Positions 1-12,616 of a stretch of 64,000 nucleotides of DNA are shown here, piece by piece (within the stretch, counting starts at the first letter, position 1; each line of letters begins with the position of its first letter). Source of the DNA: Brachypodium distachyon (Eukaryota; Streptophyta; Magnoliopsida; Poales; Poaceae); the NCBI RefSeq assembly GCF_000005505.3, contig NC_016133.3, positions 28,389,008-28,453,007 of the forward strand, given 5' to 3'. The translations under genes and the position numbers were made by a program. The notes below the pieces were generated by a model. The model made no database searches, had not been told where the DNA came from, and saw nothing but the letters and a program-made list of their open reading frames with translations.

Positions 1-275
1 GCGGGTGGTGGCACGGGGCGCGCGTCGTGGGTTGTCCGGGGCTCCGTAGAAGAAGGAGAGGGGGCGAGGAAAAAAAAGAAAAAGGTGAGGGGCTTAATGA
101 AAAAGATGTGACCCCTGACATGCGGAACCCACGTGTAAGAAATAGCGTCAAACGCGTTTAACCCGTTGTTTTGGGGATGACATGGGATAATTGGACACAG
201 AAGGTTTTGCGGACAAATTAAGAAAACGGGAGGCTCGTTGAGAAGTCAAAAACAAAACTGTACGAGTAGTATTTC
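1..275. mobile_element. Relic of a Mutator-like element terminus (same family as 47922-48526)
   Basis: Bases from about 60 to 265 align with the right-hand part of the MULE at 47922-48526, and with the reverse complement of its left part. Shared blocks in the same order include GGGGCT(T/C)AATGAAA followed by AGATGTG, then CCCACxTGTAAGAAA, then TGCGGACAAATTA, then GGCTCGxTGAGAAG. The GC-rich start of the window (about 1-60) has weaker similarity to the interior of that element. The outer end would fall near 265-275. The other half lies outside the window, so target duplications cannot be checked. It ends about 140 bp before the translin start codon, inside the probable promoter region. Confidence 0.65.
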
Positions 276-415
276 GTTAGCATTTCTGCAGGCTTTGGCC
301 CGCTATCCGCACGGGCGATCCTGGGCTGGGATACAAATCGCCCGCTCGTTAGCGAGAAAAAAAAAGTCCGCAACACGGCTCGCCTAAAATCTTCCCCAAA
401 ACCCATTGTTCCGCG

Positions 416-3400
416 ATGAGACCTGCAGCCACAGCGTTAGCAGCCACCGCCGCCGCGCTCCGGGCCGCATTCCTCTCCCCTCCGGCCGTTGCCTCCTGCC
501 TTCTCGCTCCCCGCCGTGTCCTCCTCCTCCCACTGCACCGCCTCTCCTCCTCATCCTCTGCCCCCCCGCCGAGCGTAGCCGCCTCTGACTCCCAGCCGCC
601 GCCGTTGCCTGCCTTCATGGACGCGCAGTTCGAGTCCTTCCGCGCGCAGCTCGACGGTTCCTCCGCCCTCCGCGACCGCATCCGCGCCGTCGTCTCCGAG
701 GTCGAGTCCGCCTCCCGCGCCGCCACCGCTGCTCTCCTCCTCGTCCACCAGCCCGTCCCCCTTGCAGGTTCCAGCCCCCTTCTCCTCCCCCTCCCACCTT
801 TCTCCTAGGGTTTTGTCACCTCCTTGTTGCTTAGCCTCGTTGCTTACCTGGGAGCTGTATCCTGTCCTCTCTTCGTGCAGATGTGCTCGGCAAGGTGAAG
901 GCGCAGGTGGAGGTGATCAAGGTTCACTACTCTCAGCTCGCGGAGATTCTCAGAGAGAGTCCCGGTCAGTACTACAGGTGATCAGAGGGTTTAACTACGC
1001 ACGTTTTCGGGGTTTGTGAGGTTAGGTTTTGTGGAAATTGCTCATCTGTTGTGGGTATTTTGTTTTCTTAGGTACCATGGGGACTGGAGGAGCGAGACAC
1101 AGGCAGTGGTGTCAATGCTGGCGTTTACACACTGGCTTCAGACTGGTGGCCTCCTCACACACGCTGAGGCCCAGGAGAAGCTAGGACGTACGTGGCATCT
1201 TTACCAACTGTTGCATTAGTTGTGTTGTGGTATACACTGTCAGTGTGCTTGCATGCTCATGAAGCTAAATGTGTCATGCCCCTGGTCTTTGCAGTGAGCT
1301 GTGGAGAGTTTGGCCTGGACGTTGAAGACTATCTGACTGGTTAGTTTATATGCATACTATGTTTTATCTGCTCTTCTTTGTTAATTGTTTGTTATTTGGG
1401 ATATACAGGTCATGCTTGCTTAATGTTTTGCCTGAGAACATTTTAGAGGGATTGCTAGTTTTGGCTGTCCTTTTGATTGAAAGATGCTCATAATCTGGGC
1501 ACAGATATGCATATTTAGAAATTACAGCGTTAACATGAGAACTACTGCAGCTCATTTTTGAAAAATACTAAGTTGATTGAAGGTTTATCATGCTTATGTT
1601 TCCTGTAATGTCGTGCAGGAATTACACTGCATACTCACACTAACAATTGTTTGCATTGCAGGTTTGTGCTTCATGTCCAATGACTTTGTAAGTTCGGCAT
1701 CAATTATTCAACTGTATACACTTGAAGTTTTTTTTTTCCGTTGCACTAGTAGTTTTATCCTTTTCATCATGTATTTGGCTGCAGATAACGTGATCCAACA
1801 TATCAGTCTTACAAAATGTAATTGACAGAATCAATATGTGCTTGAGTACCGCTTGAAGTTTTGATAAGAATATACAAGGACTAGAGAATATTATGTTAGA
1901 AAAAGTAAATAAAATTTGAAGTCTATAGTCTATACAGTTTTTTCATATACTTGAGAAGATATTGTCAGGACATATTACCTGCCCTTTTCAATCGACACAA
2001 TATTCAAATTTATTCATCTATTATAGAATTTAAAGCTATCGAAAATTACTATTGACTACTCCCTCCGTCCAACAATATGGGGCGTATTAGGTTTCCTTTG
2101 ACCAATGCTTTGACCACAAATTACTCTATTAATATATAATTATATGACATAGATTCATATCCATTATGTTCCTACTCAAGGATATTTGCTTATGGTTATG
2201 ATTTTGATCACATTAGTCACACATTCATGAAGTAATTTGTGGTCAAAGGCTTGGTCAACCGAATCCTAATATGCCTCGTATTGTTGGACGGAGGTAGTAC
2301 TAGCTATGTCAACTAAGAGACAGATAACCTGCATATAATTTTGACCGACACTCATCTCGGTATCATTAACCTTGTGTATGTTGCGTAGAGGAGGTTATGA
2401 TGCTGGACTGCAATATTGCATTAAAAGTTCTATAAAAGTTTTCTCGTTGCTGTTCCAGAAGTAGGTTTGTACTGAACCTGTTTCGTAGTGAAAATGGTCA
2501 GTCTTCATAGTTCATGCCAAAATCAAAATGGCTGTTTCATAATTCTGCTGCATCTTTGGCATTCCACATTGAACATGACTATTTTACCTTTTGTGGTATC
2601 AAAAAGGTGTGCACTGTCATATAGACTTCATTTGTTTAGATTTCTTAGAAGCGATAGCTATCTGTTTCTGATGCAATTTAAAATCTATTACTCCCTCCGT
2701 CCCATATTATGTGACTCAAATTTGACCAAATATGGATGTATCTATACCCAAAAAGCGTCTAGATACATGTAATATTTCGTCACTTAATATGGGATGGAGG
2801 GAGTACAAGAAGATTTTGCACTAAGTTCTCTAATCAATTAACTAATGATATCAGTTCTTATGTTTGCTGTACTCCCTGGCTGCCCTAAAGTGGGTGTGCA
2901 GACATTTCAAAATTTAACTTCGGCCATCAATTATGCCAACAATATATGGCTTAGAGCAACTCTAGCAGTTAAAGAAAAAATGAATCCGAGAAAATGTGGT
3001 ACCAATTTTACCCGGACAGAATAGATCCCGAATACCTAATCCGTAAAAGTGAATATGTACACCTGACCCAGCCCAGCCCACCTTTTTTCTCCCTCCCTCT
3101 CAGAAGGGCTACAGCATATCTGTCAGAAGTCTTGTCTATTGACTTCAATCCAAATTCTCCCTCTCTATCCCTATCTGGCTATCTCTACCATTATGAACGC
3201 AAACTAGTTCTTTGTGGAGAGCCATTTGGGTTTGGTATGACTGCTGGGCTCAACAATGCGAGGAGCAAGCTGTCGATCTGGGCTCGGTGGTGGAAGTCTT
3301 GATGGCACGAGAAGCAGTACATCGACCTGCACTTGGCGGCTGAGAGCTTGGTGGCAAGAGAAGCTTGTTGGTGGGATGGATTCAGCTTGGTGGCGTGGAG

Positions 3401-5531
3401 GGCGAGGGTTCTTCAGCAAGAGTGAGGGTGGCGGTTCAAATCCTAACGCCAGCAGCTCTTCTCAAAAGCTGTGTCTGCTCGCGATGGGGAACATGATGTG
3501 TGAGGAGAGAAACGATATAGGTTGGGAGGACTGGGAAATTCAAGGGAATTAGGTTTATATAGCGGGTGACGATTTTATTGTTATTTCAGCTTTAGGAATA
3601 CGTCTTGTTTTCCTGGTATCAACGTGAGTTGGCGCAGGATTCTTTGAAGACTAGGCATTGTCAAAGTGACCTGGTTGTAGTGTATTCTGGTTTCAAGGTA
3701 TGATAATTATTTCTAGATAAATTAGTTCCGTTACCACTGTGTGGATGTACAAATTGGAGCATACCATCAGATCTAAGCCTGACAAATGATCCCTGGGGCC
3801 ACATCTCAGTGAGAAATCAGAAAATGATTGTGAAGCATACAATATAAAATGTGATAAGTGAAAAATGCATAAAAAAGCATGTTCGATTGATAAATTTAGT
3901 GGTCAAGAATTAAAAAGACTACGTTTTGTCAAGTGACCTGGTCTAAAGTGTATTCTGGTTTTGAGGTATGATAACCTTTTGTTAGAGAAAATTAGTTACG
4001 TACTATCGCATAGATGTACAAATTTGAGGTTACCATCAGTCGTAAAGCTGACACATGACCCCTGAGGCCATAGTATCAAAGTACAATTTTCCAACTTGAG
4101 TCGTCTTTGTATTGGTACAAAGCAATACAACCCCAAATATTTTTAATGTATTATTACAGCTATTATATCTGGATTTTTTTGTCTAAACCATTGACATGTG
4201 CACCTTTTAGCTCTTTACTAGTACAAGTTAAGGGTAGTATCACATTGTGGTCAGAAATGAATAAGTTTTGTGAAGTTTTGTGACAGTCGTGGGCTTCAGG
4301 CTAAAGTGTTTGTGAGATTTTCAAATTCCAGTAAGGTAAATACATATGGAATTTGGATATGGACATTTCCTGAAAAACTGAAAAATAATAATAGTTTCAA
4401 AGAAAATAATTGAACATTTGCTAGATCTAAATGTGTGATGCTATTCCATACAAGTGTATGAAACTAGCAATTTGAAAACCAAAGTCAATATACCATGATA
4501 TGGAGATTGATCTCAGCAAAAAAAATTGGTGTTCAGGGACCCCTGTTTTTTATTTTATTTTTGAACTTCTTTGTGCATGCAGATTCAATATACATGCAAG
4601 TACAAGCATCAAACACCTGTACTTAAGCTTGACTTGTGGAGTAAAGTACTTCATGAATGAGTTATGTACAAATGTTGAATTTATAAACCTGAGCAGCACT
4701 GTAGTTTGTAGCAGACTTTGTAATGAATGAACTAGTCTGCGTCAGGCATATCTGCATAGTGCAAACTTTACATAACACCGTCTGCATTTTTAACTCGTAA
4801 CTTTACTGTGCATATGGTTGTTAACTTCATTGGATGTTAAGAAAGATCTCCAATGGTCTACAGCCAATGAGTGATATTATTCTGATTGCTTGCTGAAGTA
4901 TCTGCAGCCTAGAGATGCAGTGAAGTTACTAAAATAGTAATGTTCTACAAGGAGTTACTGGTATTAATGACTGATTGTTAAATTTTCGACATGCTTAGTA
5001 TGTAGATCATAGGATTTCTCTAACCAATTATTGATATTAAGTACTGCTTGCTGATTTTTCAACAGCCCATATATGCAGGTCATATAATTGTAATGGTGAT
5101 ATTAATGGACTGCTGAATTTCTGCAGCCTAGATATACGGTGAATCGTGTCACTGGTGGGGATTACGACTGCCCAAGGAAGGTCCTAAGCTTTCTGACTGA
5201 CCTGCATGCTTCATTTAGGATGCTGAATCTGCGCAATGACTTCTTACGTAAAAAATTTGATGGTGAGTTACTCAGCTTATGGTTGACCTGAAAATCGTTA
5301 GTTTGAACACCACCTGATAACTTTGGTACCTTTGGTAATACTGGTTCAGCTTATGACGGTACTTTGGCATGTCTTTTGTTAGTTGTGTTAATTGAGTTGT
5401 TTTCATTTTGCTCCGAATTTCGGTTGACAGGGATGAAGTATGATTTGAGAAGGGTGGAAGAGGTGTTTTATGATGTTAAGATTCGTGGACTTGTACCTGG
5501 GGATTCAAAACAAGAGGTTGCTCAGTCATAG
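416..5531 (+). CDS. TSN: Translin (single-stranded nucleic-acid binding, C3PO subunit), 7 exons, 290 aa
   Basis: Exons: 416-767, 881-977, 1072-1187, 1295-1339, 1662-1687, 5127-5262, 5431-5531 (TAG). All introns are GT-AG and the phases join without a stop. The product reads as plant translin: VKAQVEVIKVHYSQLAEIL in exon 2, YHGDWRSETQ in exon 3, MSNDF then PRYTVNRVTGGDYDCP across exons 5 and 6, and RKKFDGMKYDLRRVEEVFYD near the end. Translin is an all-helical protein that forms octamers and, with its partner TRAX, makes the C3PO ribonuclease; TRAX supplies the catalytic acids. The first 67 residues are rich in Ala, Arg and Ser with almost no acidic residues, like an organelle transit peptide. 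An internal in-frame ATG at 617 would remove them. Exon 5 is only 26 nt, and intron 5 (1688-5126, 3.4 kb) is swollen by MITEs. Function is from homology; targeting is inferred. Confidence 0.93.
2059..2297. mobile_element. Stowaway-type MITE in translin intron 5
   Basis: Terminal inverted repeats start CTCCCTCCGTCCAACAATAT and end with the matching inverse, GTTGGACGGAGGTAG. The inverted similarity runs about 45 bp inward, through the TTTGACCAA and TTGGTCAA blocks. TA dinucleotides flank both ends (2057-2058, 2298-2299), as expected for Tc1/mariner-derived Stowaway elements. No coding capacity. Confidence 0.9.
2691..2803. mobile_element. Short Stowaway MITE in translin intron 5
   Basis: A 113-bp element beginning CTCCCTCCGTCCCATATTA and ending TAATATGGGATGGAGGGAG, flanked by TA on both sides. 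The middle (ATGGATGTATCTATA with TCTAGATACATGTAATATTT) is the common grass Stowaway hairpin. The same family recurs at 31377-31475 (one end only) and 62348-62459. Confidence 0.9.
2953..3560. mobile_element. Probable Harbinger-like element end in translin intron 5
   Basis: Position 2953 starts with AGAGCAACTCTAGCAG, the same terminus seen at 12617, where it heads a Harbinger-associated element. The following 600 bp are richer in G and C than the rest of the intron and contain a duplicated phrase near 3285-3400 (GGTGG..., CTTGATGGCACGAGAAG / GCTTGGTGGCAAGAGAAG). The inverse terminus was not found, so the right edge is a guess. Confidence 0.4.
3660..4069 (+). repeat. Diverged tandem duplication inside translin intron 5
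   Basis: About 142 bp at 3660-3800 are repeated at 3928-4069. Shared blocks in order: AAGTGACCTGGT, GTGTATTCTGGTTT, AGGTATGATAA, TAGATGTACAAATT or close variant, ACCATCAG, then CTGACA-ATGA-CCCTG-GGCC. The copies differ at many positions, so the duplication is old. No coding sense is apparent. Confidence 0.7.
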
Positions 5532-7305
5532 AAGGTGAGCGGTACCTACCGTTTGGTTGGCGATCGGCAACTGTCATGAGTTCTCCTGACTACTGTTAAA
5601 GTTCATGCTTCATGTTGGAAGGCTAGAATTGCTTTAAGGTGATGTACTTGTGAACCCATCTGGAAGTTGTCCAGCGGGAATATATTTCCCACTGGAATCG
5701 GTATCACCACCGGTAATTATTCTGTGATCTTGTCATGCGACTGATGTCTTCGGTGTACTGACTTTCTGACATTTTTACTTCGTACCTACGGTAGACTTCG
5801 CCCTTAAGCTTGATTTTTCTTTTGAACAAGCCCTTAAGTTTAATGGTGTCATGTCTCGTAAGTATTCTGTACTCACTAGCCATCGTTAGAGGTTTAGGGC
5901 TTTCTAAACTCCAAAAAGATTTCTAGCACAACGGTCAAAAGGGTAAAACAATCTTCAACAATGCCTTGCCTTCCTTCATCGGGTGCAACGTGGAGTTCGT
6001 CGTTCCTCTTATCTTGTGCTGCTTCACATCACATGGGCTTGTCAAGTCCCTGACGTAAAACCATTAAAGTGCTTCGGAATTTTCCACAGTTTCCATTTTA
6101 AGGCAAAGGCCTAGCTATGTGTCTTTGTCCTTGGACAAAACCCGGTGAAAGTGATGTGTCGACCAAGGCATTACATTGATGTTTCTCAGTTACAATTTTA
6201 GACCAAAGGTACGGTGGTCAATGGTCAATTGGTCATGTCGTGGGTCCAGATTGGTTTGCACAAACTGGTAAAAGTGATAATCGTTAGGGGATGCTGATCT
6301 GTGTGAGGGAGTTTCACGCGCTTTGAAAACGGCATCTTCATCACCATGGCCGATAACACGGGCTAGATGTCATCTCCCGAACGCTTATATGCTATACTCA
6401 CCCCTAACATCAAAGATGAGTTAAGGTTGAGTTTCTTTGTTTCCGCCATTACTTTTGACCACACTAATAATATATGAATTATGTGTTATAAATTTATATC
6501 ATTGATTTTTTTTTTCCAAATACGAATCTAGCATGATAAAATTTGGTAGCAGAACGCACGGAGTACTTAATTAGTGCACATCTGACCACAGGCAACGACA
6601 CTAACTAATTTGTGATACTTGCACATACTTTCTTCGTTCCTAAAATTAAGCCGTGTCTTGTTTTCCTTGACCAAACCTTTGATCAAGAATAGTCTTTCAG
6701 TATATATTTTTTGTGAAATAAAATAGATATCATTGTATTCGTATTTAAAAATATTTTTTTGATCAATAATAGTCTCTAGACAGATCTCATCTCTCATACA
6801 CGCCTCTATATCAACCTTGTAATCTTTCTATCAATATCAGATCAGACAAGCAGAACGTAGGGGTATTATCTTCCGAGAACTCTGAACCTAGGTAAATCAT
6901 GTCTCCTGTGTTCTTGTTAGCCGATGGAATCGCCAACACACGCCCGTGGTTTGCCTACTCGAAAGCCTTCTAGTTTGGGTATTGCCGAGGTAGCCTCTCG
7001 TCGGTCCTAACAGTAGTACTGTATCTAACTAGACGCACTTTGATTTTTGTGATTTTTAGATGGTCTAATAAACTGAAAAGGGAAAAAAAATACCATTTCA
7101 CTTTAAATTACCAGGACGTAACGATCAAAGTTGTGCGTGAAAAGGGACACTAATCATCACGTGTGAAGGAATACCACTCTATTACGTATTTTTCTTTTGC
7201 ATTTAGGCCGGATGCAACAGTACGGGCGCCTGCTGCGTCAAATCATGGGTCTGTAAATAGACAGGAATTCGGGCAAGCAGCTAGCACGAGGCCAGAGCTG
7301 CATTC
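5532..7305. other. Intergenic stretch downstream of translin with repeat remnants
   Basis: No gene recognised. The start should hold the translin 3' UTR. Bases 6625-6700 (CTTCGTTCCTAAAATTAAG) look like one end of a Stowaway-like MITE without its partner. Bases about 6790-7030 resemble the internal end of a grass gypsy LTR: a CAAGCAGAACGTAGGGGTATTA phrase, then CTGAACCTAGGTAAATCATG, a layout common in such LTRs. Bases 7200-7305 directly abut the truncated copia element and I cannot assign them. Confidence 0.5.
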
Positions 7306-10300
7306 TGTGCTATATATCTTGATTGCCGCCTGATTATCGTAATACACCGTAATTGGTTTGTTTACACTATCCACAACCTTTAGAGTAGAAAGAAAATCCT
7401 TCAACCAGACAACTTCCTTGGCAGCTTCAGAAGCAACACTATGTTCTGTCTCCATAGATGACAACGCCACTGAATCTTGCTTCTTGTTCCTCCAAGAGAT
7501 TGCACCATCAGCTAATGTGAAAAGATACCCAGAAGTGGACTTTCGATTATCCAGATCACCCTGCCAATCAGCATCAGTAAAACTCTGCAGCTGTAGATTG
7601 TCTTGATTAAAACACAGGCAAAAATTCAGAATAGCCCGAACATATCTCAAAACATGCTTCATTTGATTCCAATGTGCAGCACCAGGATTCTTTCGATATC
7701 TACTTAAAGTTCCTACTGCATAGCATAAATCGGGACGTGTAAACAACATGACATACATCAAGGACCCAAAGCAGAAGCATATGGAACCGATTCCATTTTC
7801 TTCTTTTCCTTAGGAGTTTTAGGATATAATTCCTCGCTAAGTTCGTTCCCTGCTGCTAAAGGTACAAGTGTAGGTTTGCATGTTTTCATAGAGAATTGTT
7901 TGAGTACACTTTTCAAATATGACTTTTGAGACAAGCCCAAAATTCCCTTCCTCCGATCTATAAGTATTTCCACTCCTAATACATAAGAAGCGTTTTCTAT
8001 ATCTTTCATGTCAAAAGTAGTAGACAACCATGACTTAACTTCTACTAGCATTTCCTTATTGTTAGAAGCAATAAGTATATCATCAACATAAAGAGACAGT
8101 AGAGTATAATTTCCTCCTACTATCTTAAAATAAATGCAATGGTCTCCTTCCATCATTGAAAACCCATATGATGTGATAGCATGATCAAATAATATATTTC
8201 ATTGACGTGAGGCTTGTTTTAGGCCATAAATTGACCGTTTCAACCTGCACACCTTTCCCTGATTTCCCTTTTCAATAAAACCATCAGGTTGAGACATATA
8301 TATCTCTTTCTCCAAATTACCATTCAAGAATGCAGTCTTAACATCCATTTGGTGGAGTTCCAGATCAAAGTAAGCCGCTAAAACACCAATAATACGAATG
8401 GAAGTAAACTCTGCAATAGGAGAATTTTTTTCCACAAAGTCGATTCCTTCCCTTTGTGTGTACCCTTTTGCAACAAGCCTAGCTTTGTACTTTTCCACAC
8501 AACCAGATGCATTTAGCTTCCTTTTAAAAGTCCACTTTGATCCTATAGGCTTTCTATCGTTTGGCAAATCTACCAATTCCGAAACTTTATTTTTTTCCAT
8601 GGATTTGAGTTCCTCCTGCATAGCAGCCATCCAAAGTTTGGACTCTGCACTAGACATAGCTTCCCTAAAAGACTTAGGTTCTTCCTTAAAGTGTTGTGTT
8701 TTGGAATATACTTCCCCCAAAAACACATAATAATCATCAAGATATGCAGGCTTATTAATATTCCTCCCACTTCTTTTAGGTTCACTAGTGGTAGGAGTTT
8801 CAGCATTCAAATCAGCTTGATCCTGATTAGAAGCAACAATTTCAGCATTATCCATGTTAACATCTTGATCAGGAATTAACAATTCCATCCTCGCGCGTTT
8901 TGCTCTGCGAGGTGTCCTGATCAAGAAAAATAGCATCTCTACTTTCCACTAATTTCCTGTTCTCGAAATCATAAAACCGATAGCCATTAGACCCAGTAGA
9001 ATAGCCTATAAAAATTCCTGGTTGGCTCTTAGGTTGGAGTTTGGTTCTAAGTTGAGATGGCACCCTTATATGTGCATTGCAGCCCCAAACAGCAAGATGT
9101 CTAATTGTGGTTTTCCTTCCTTTCCATAGTTCATAGGGAGTCACAGGAACAGCTTTCGACGGTGAATGATTCAGTAAATAAACAGCAGTATGCAGTGCTT
9201 CACCCCAAAAACTCAATGGTAAATCAGAGTAAGCCATCATTGATCTAACCATATCTAACAGGGTTCTATTTCTCCTCTCTGCTACACCGTTTTGTTGAGG
9301 AGTGTAGGGTAATGTATAATGATGCACAATTCCATGCTCTTTGCAAAAATCATCTAATATTCCTGATGTGTATTCGCCTCCACGATCAGTTCTCAACACC
9401 TTAATCTTCCTGTTTAACTGATTTTCCACTTCCGCCTTAAAATTCTTGAACATCTCAAAACCTTCGGACTTATGTTTTAGAAGATATACATACCCATACC
9501 TAGAGAAGTCATCTATAAAGGTGATAAAATAGACTTTTTGACCTCCTAGAGTAGGTGTAGAAAATTTTCCACAAATATCAGAATGAATTATGGCTAGCTG
9601 TTCACTATATCTCTCAGCCTTGGGAAAGGGTGCTCTGGTCATCTTTTCCATAATGCAAGCCTCACACACGCCATAATCCTCCCACTTAAAATTCAGAATT
9701 CTAGAACTAATCAATCTCTTAATTCTGTTTTTAGAAATATGTCCAAGCCGTAAATGCCAAAGATAAGATTCCGTACAATTACCACTTCCATTTATATTCA
9801 TCACTACTGAGTTATTTTCAGTTACCATGCAATCCATGTTTTTAATGTCCAAGATGTCCTCAATATAGTACAAGCCTTCAAATCTATTTCCTGATTGAAC
9901 TAATTTTCCGTTCATCAGTATTTTGACTTTTCCATCTCTAAACAGAACTTTAAAACCAATTGATTCCAGTCTAGACACAGAAATTAAATTCTTCCTAATA
10001 TTGGGTGAGTATACCATGTCTTTGAGGATTATTTTTCCTCCACAAGAGAGTTTTAGAATATAATCGCCAACTCCTAGTATGTCAGCCCTAGCAGTTGTTC
10101 CTAGATAAATAAATCTAGTTCCCTTTTCAATTGGTTTAAAAGAGGAGAAACCACTTTTATTCCTTGCTATATGCGAAGTGGAACAAGAATCTACTACCCA
10201 GTGGTCGGATGCAGAAGTTGTAAATAAAGATTCTGAACAAACGAATAAATTGTACGTACCATCAGGAGAAGAGTTATCCTTCTTGTTCTCCCGTTGTTTC

Positions 10301-11154
10301 CTCTGGTTCTCATTCGGCTTGTACTGCTTCTTCCTACTCGGACAATCAGCACGAAAATGTTCTAATTCCCCACAGTGATGGCACTTGTAGTTCCCTTTGT
10401 TAATTTTAGACTTTGGATGCTCAGACCACCTTTTCTTCTTGTTAAGTTTATCTCTCAAGTCTCTTGCTGAATTCTTTTTATTCCAGCTTCTTCTCTCTTC
10501 ACCAAGGTGCACCTCAGCGGGTTGTGAGTAATTTTCTTTCCCTTGTGAACATTTCCTGTCCTGTTTCATTATCAGATGATGCCGCAATGTACGCATATTC
10601 GGAGACCTTTCAGAGTGACAAAAGGAGACTTTAAATTGTTCCCAAGAGTGTGGTAGTGAGTTGAAGGCCACCATAACTTGCACTTCTTCAGAGAAGGGAT
10701 AACCTGCATTTTTAAGTTCCTCACTAAGCACACACATCTTGTTTAAGTGCTCATTCACAGAGCCACTCTCAGTCAACTTTGAAGTCAAGAATTTATTGAC
10801 CAAGCTAAGCACTTCAATCAAAGAAACCTCCCCAAAATCTTCCTCTAGCCACATAATCACACATGCTCTTTCTTCACTTTCGTATTCACCGGCCAGTGAA
10901 TCAGTCATGGAGCCAAGTATAAATATTCTTGCCCTCTTATTATCCTTTGTCCACTCCTTCAATTCCTCTCTGTAACTTTCCTTTTCCTCATCATCAGCTT
11001 CTTTTGCAGGTTCATTTGGCTCATCCATCATAGCCACATAATCAATATTTTCAGCAGTGAGTAAAAACATTATCTTTCTTTTCCAAACTGTGAAATTTGA
11101 TCCAGCTAACTTGCAATCTCTCACGAGCTCAGCAAAAACACTACTGGATGCCAT
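7306..11154 (-). pseudogene. Copia gag-pol polyprotein, decayed
   Basis: The main open part is 8869-11154 (761 codons). It has a gag-like N terminus, a CCHC zinc knuckle (CHHCGELEHFRADC), a protease site reading VVDSCSTSHI where copia usually has DSGAS, the pre-integrase LWHLRLGH motif, and the integrase core with HSDICG, RTDRGGEY and NGVAERRNRT. Reverse transcriptase follows at 8199-8936 (DVKTAFLNG) and continues at 7758-8156 with the YVDD active site. RNase H is at 7243-7761 (FTDADWQGD). Breaks: a frameshift within 8869-8936, an in-frame TGA at 8199-8201 where a Trp codon is expected, a one-base frameshift near 7765-7775, and loss of the RNase H end. Coordinates follow recognisable similarity; the open frame runs on to 7243 in unrelated sequence. 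Confidence 0.9.
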
Positions 11155-11673
11155 CTATCTTCAGAACAGAGTATAACTGAAAATTGATTTAGTAGAAGTT
11201 CCCTTGCAGCTTCCTCTGCACTAGGACTTGGTTAGTAGCATCAACAGTAGCAAGCGTCGTGAGATTGCCTAGGGATTCCGGATGCGATGGCTGCAGGACG
11301 TATCTCGGTCGTGACGGCGAACTCGAAGGGGCAGCTGCAACTCGACAAGAGGGCCGCGGTGAGGTTGTGCAGCACCGCGTGCACGACAGAGATCCGCGGA
11401 GGAGATTGCAAAGCCTATGACCAACCTATTGAAGAAGGAAAATAAATTCAAGTGGTCGACGGGGCGCGGCTATGGCAACGACTGTGGCGGATTGAATCGA
11501 AATCGCAACTCGCCGGTTCGATTCAATCTGAGGCTTGGAGTTCTGAAGCATGGAGGTGTTGTTCGTGGTGTACGCCGAACAAGCAGAGTAGCAGCGGAAG
11601 TTGATCTGGGATCGGCAACGGAATCACGACAACATTAACCGAATCGATTAAAAATTGTCGTCGACGCATGAAA

Positions 11674-11685
11674 GCTCTGATACCA
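11674..11685 (-). promoter_or_regulatory. Primer-binding site of the copia element
   Basis: On the minus strand this reads TGGTATCAGAGC, complementary to the 3' end of initiator tRNA-Met, the usual primer for Ty1/copia. It lies one base inside the LTR edge at 11687. Confidence 0.9.
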
Positions 11686-11686
11686 A

Positions 11687-12291
11687 TGTAAGAAAAATAG
11701 GTTTAGGCCTACCCTCTATTCCTCTGCCTTATCGGTGGTGCCGCTCACAATGCTATTTGAGGTTAGAGGGTGGGATCTACTTATACTGCTAATTCCAGAG
11801 TTCTGATCTGTATACAGATAAGCTTCCAAGTTTAAACAAACTTGTTTCCAAATAGAGTCCAGGTGTAATTAACAACCACAATATAATTCACCTGTAATCG
11901 GACACGCACATGTGAGTTGTGCGCCATAATTAATCTAACTAGATTAATTATGTAGATTATAATCAGGGCTGTAATCTGACCGTTAATCTAGCTCCCTTCC
12001 AATTAATATTGTACCCGGGTTATATTTCCAGTATATACATGTATACTGTATTCCAATATTAATTGACCAGCTTGCTCAAACATGCGCTCAAGTGTATACT
12101 CCAGCAAGAGTGTATTCCAATATTGATCAAATCAATATGTGTACACTTATAGCTAATAATTCCACTAATAAGCAATTCCATCCATCATAAATAATATTTC
12201 CATGCTTATACAAAGCACCATTCCACAATGAGGTAATATGAATAATGACAAGTAATATTTGGATATAGTTGATGGGACACAAATTCCTACA
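11687..12291 (-). repeat. 5' LTR of the minus-strand copia element
   Basis: On the plus strand it starts TGTAAGAAAAATAGG and ends AATTCCTACA, so the ends are TGTAxGAA inverted. The inner edge is set by the adjacent primer-binding site. A TATA-like AGTATAAGTAG on the minus strand near 11780-11790 would serve as promoter. The LTR is 605 bp. Its pair is missing from the window. Confidence 0.85.
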
Positions 12292-12616
12292 CTATAGCAT
12301 GCATATGTGCAAGAACCCGACTTAATCTTCAAAGCAAAGCAAAGAAAAGAAAAAGGAAACCCACCTGGCCACATATTGCACGCTAGCTGCTCGCGCGGCA
12401 ATGGCGACGGTGTGCCTCAGTTCTCCACAACAGCCTTGATCGGCGACGGCCTACTTGTCCAGCGGGTCCTCCGTCGCCAGCCTCCTCCTCCACCGGGTAA
12501 CTAATTCTTCTTAGAGATAATTTTTCCGCCGTTTGTGACCGCCACTAGTAGCCGATCGAACGAGATCACTCTGCACCAGCACTAGCAAGTTATACGAGTG
12601 AATGCTAGTGCTTCTA
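12292..12616. other. Short intergenic stretch
   Basis: No gene or clear repeat recognised between the copia LTR and the Harbinger-like terminus at 12617. Confidence 0.5.

Larger units (their letters stand above)
7306..12291 (-). mobile_element. Truncated Ty1/copia LTR retrotransposon
   Basis: Read on the minus strand the order is LTR (12291-11687), primer-binding site (11685-11674), untranslated leader, gag, protease, integrase, reverse transcriptase, RNase H. This is the Ty1/copia order, with integrase before reverse transcriptase. The RNase H frame loses similarity after NQAAIKIYS (near 7310), and no second LTR resembling 11687-12291 lies further left. The 3' end, including polypurine tract and 3' LTR, was therefore lost by deletion or replacement. 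The element cannot move on its own. Confidence 0.9.

Noticed and set aside
6790..7030. This LTR-like fragment as the missing 3' LTR of the minus-strand copia element
   Set aside because: Its sequence does not resemble the LTR at 11687-12291 and looks like a gypsy-type LTR end.
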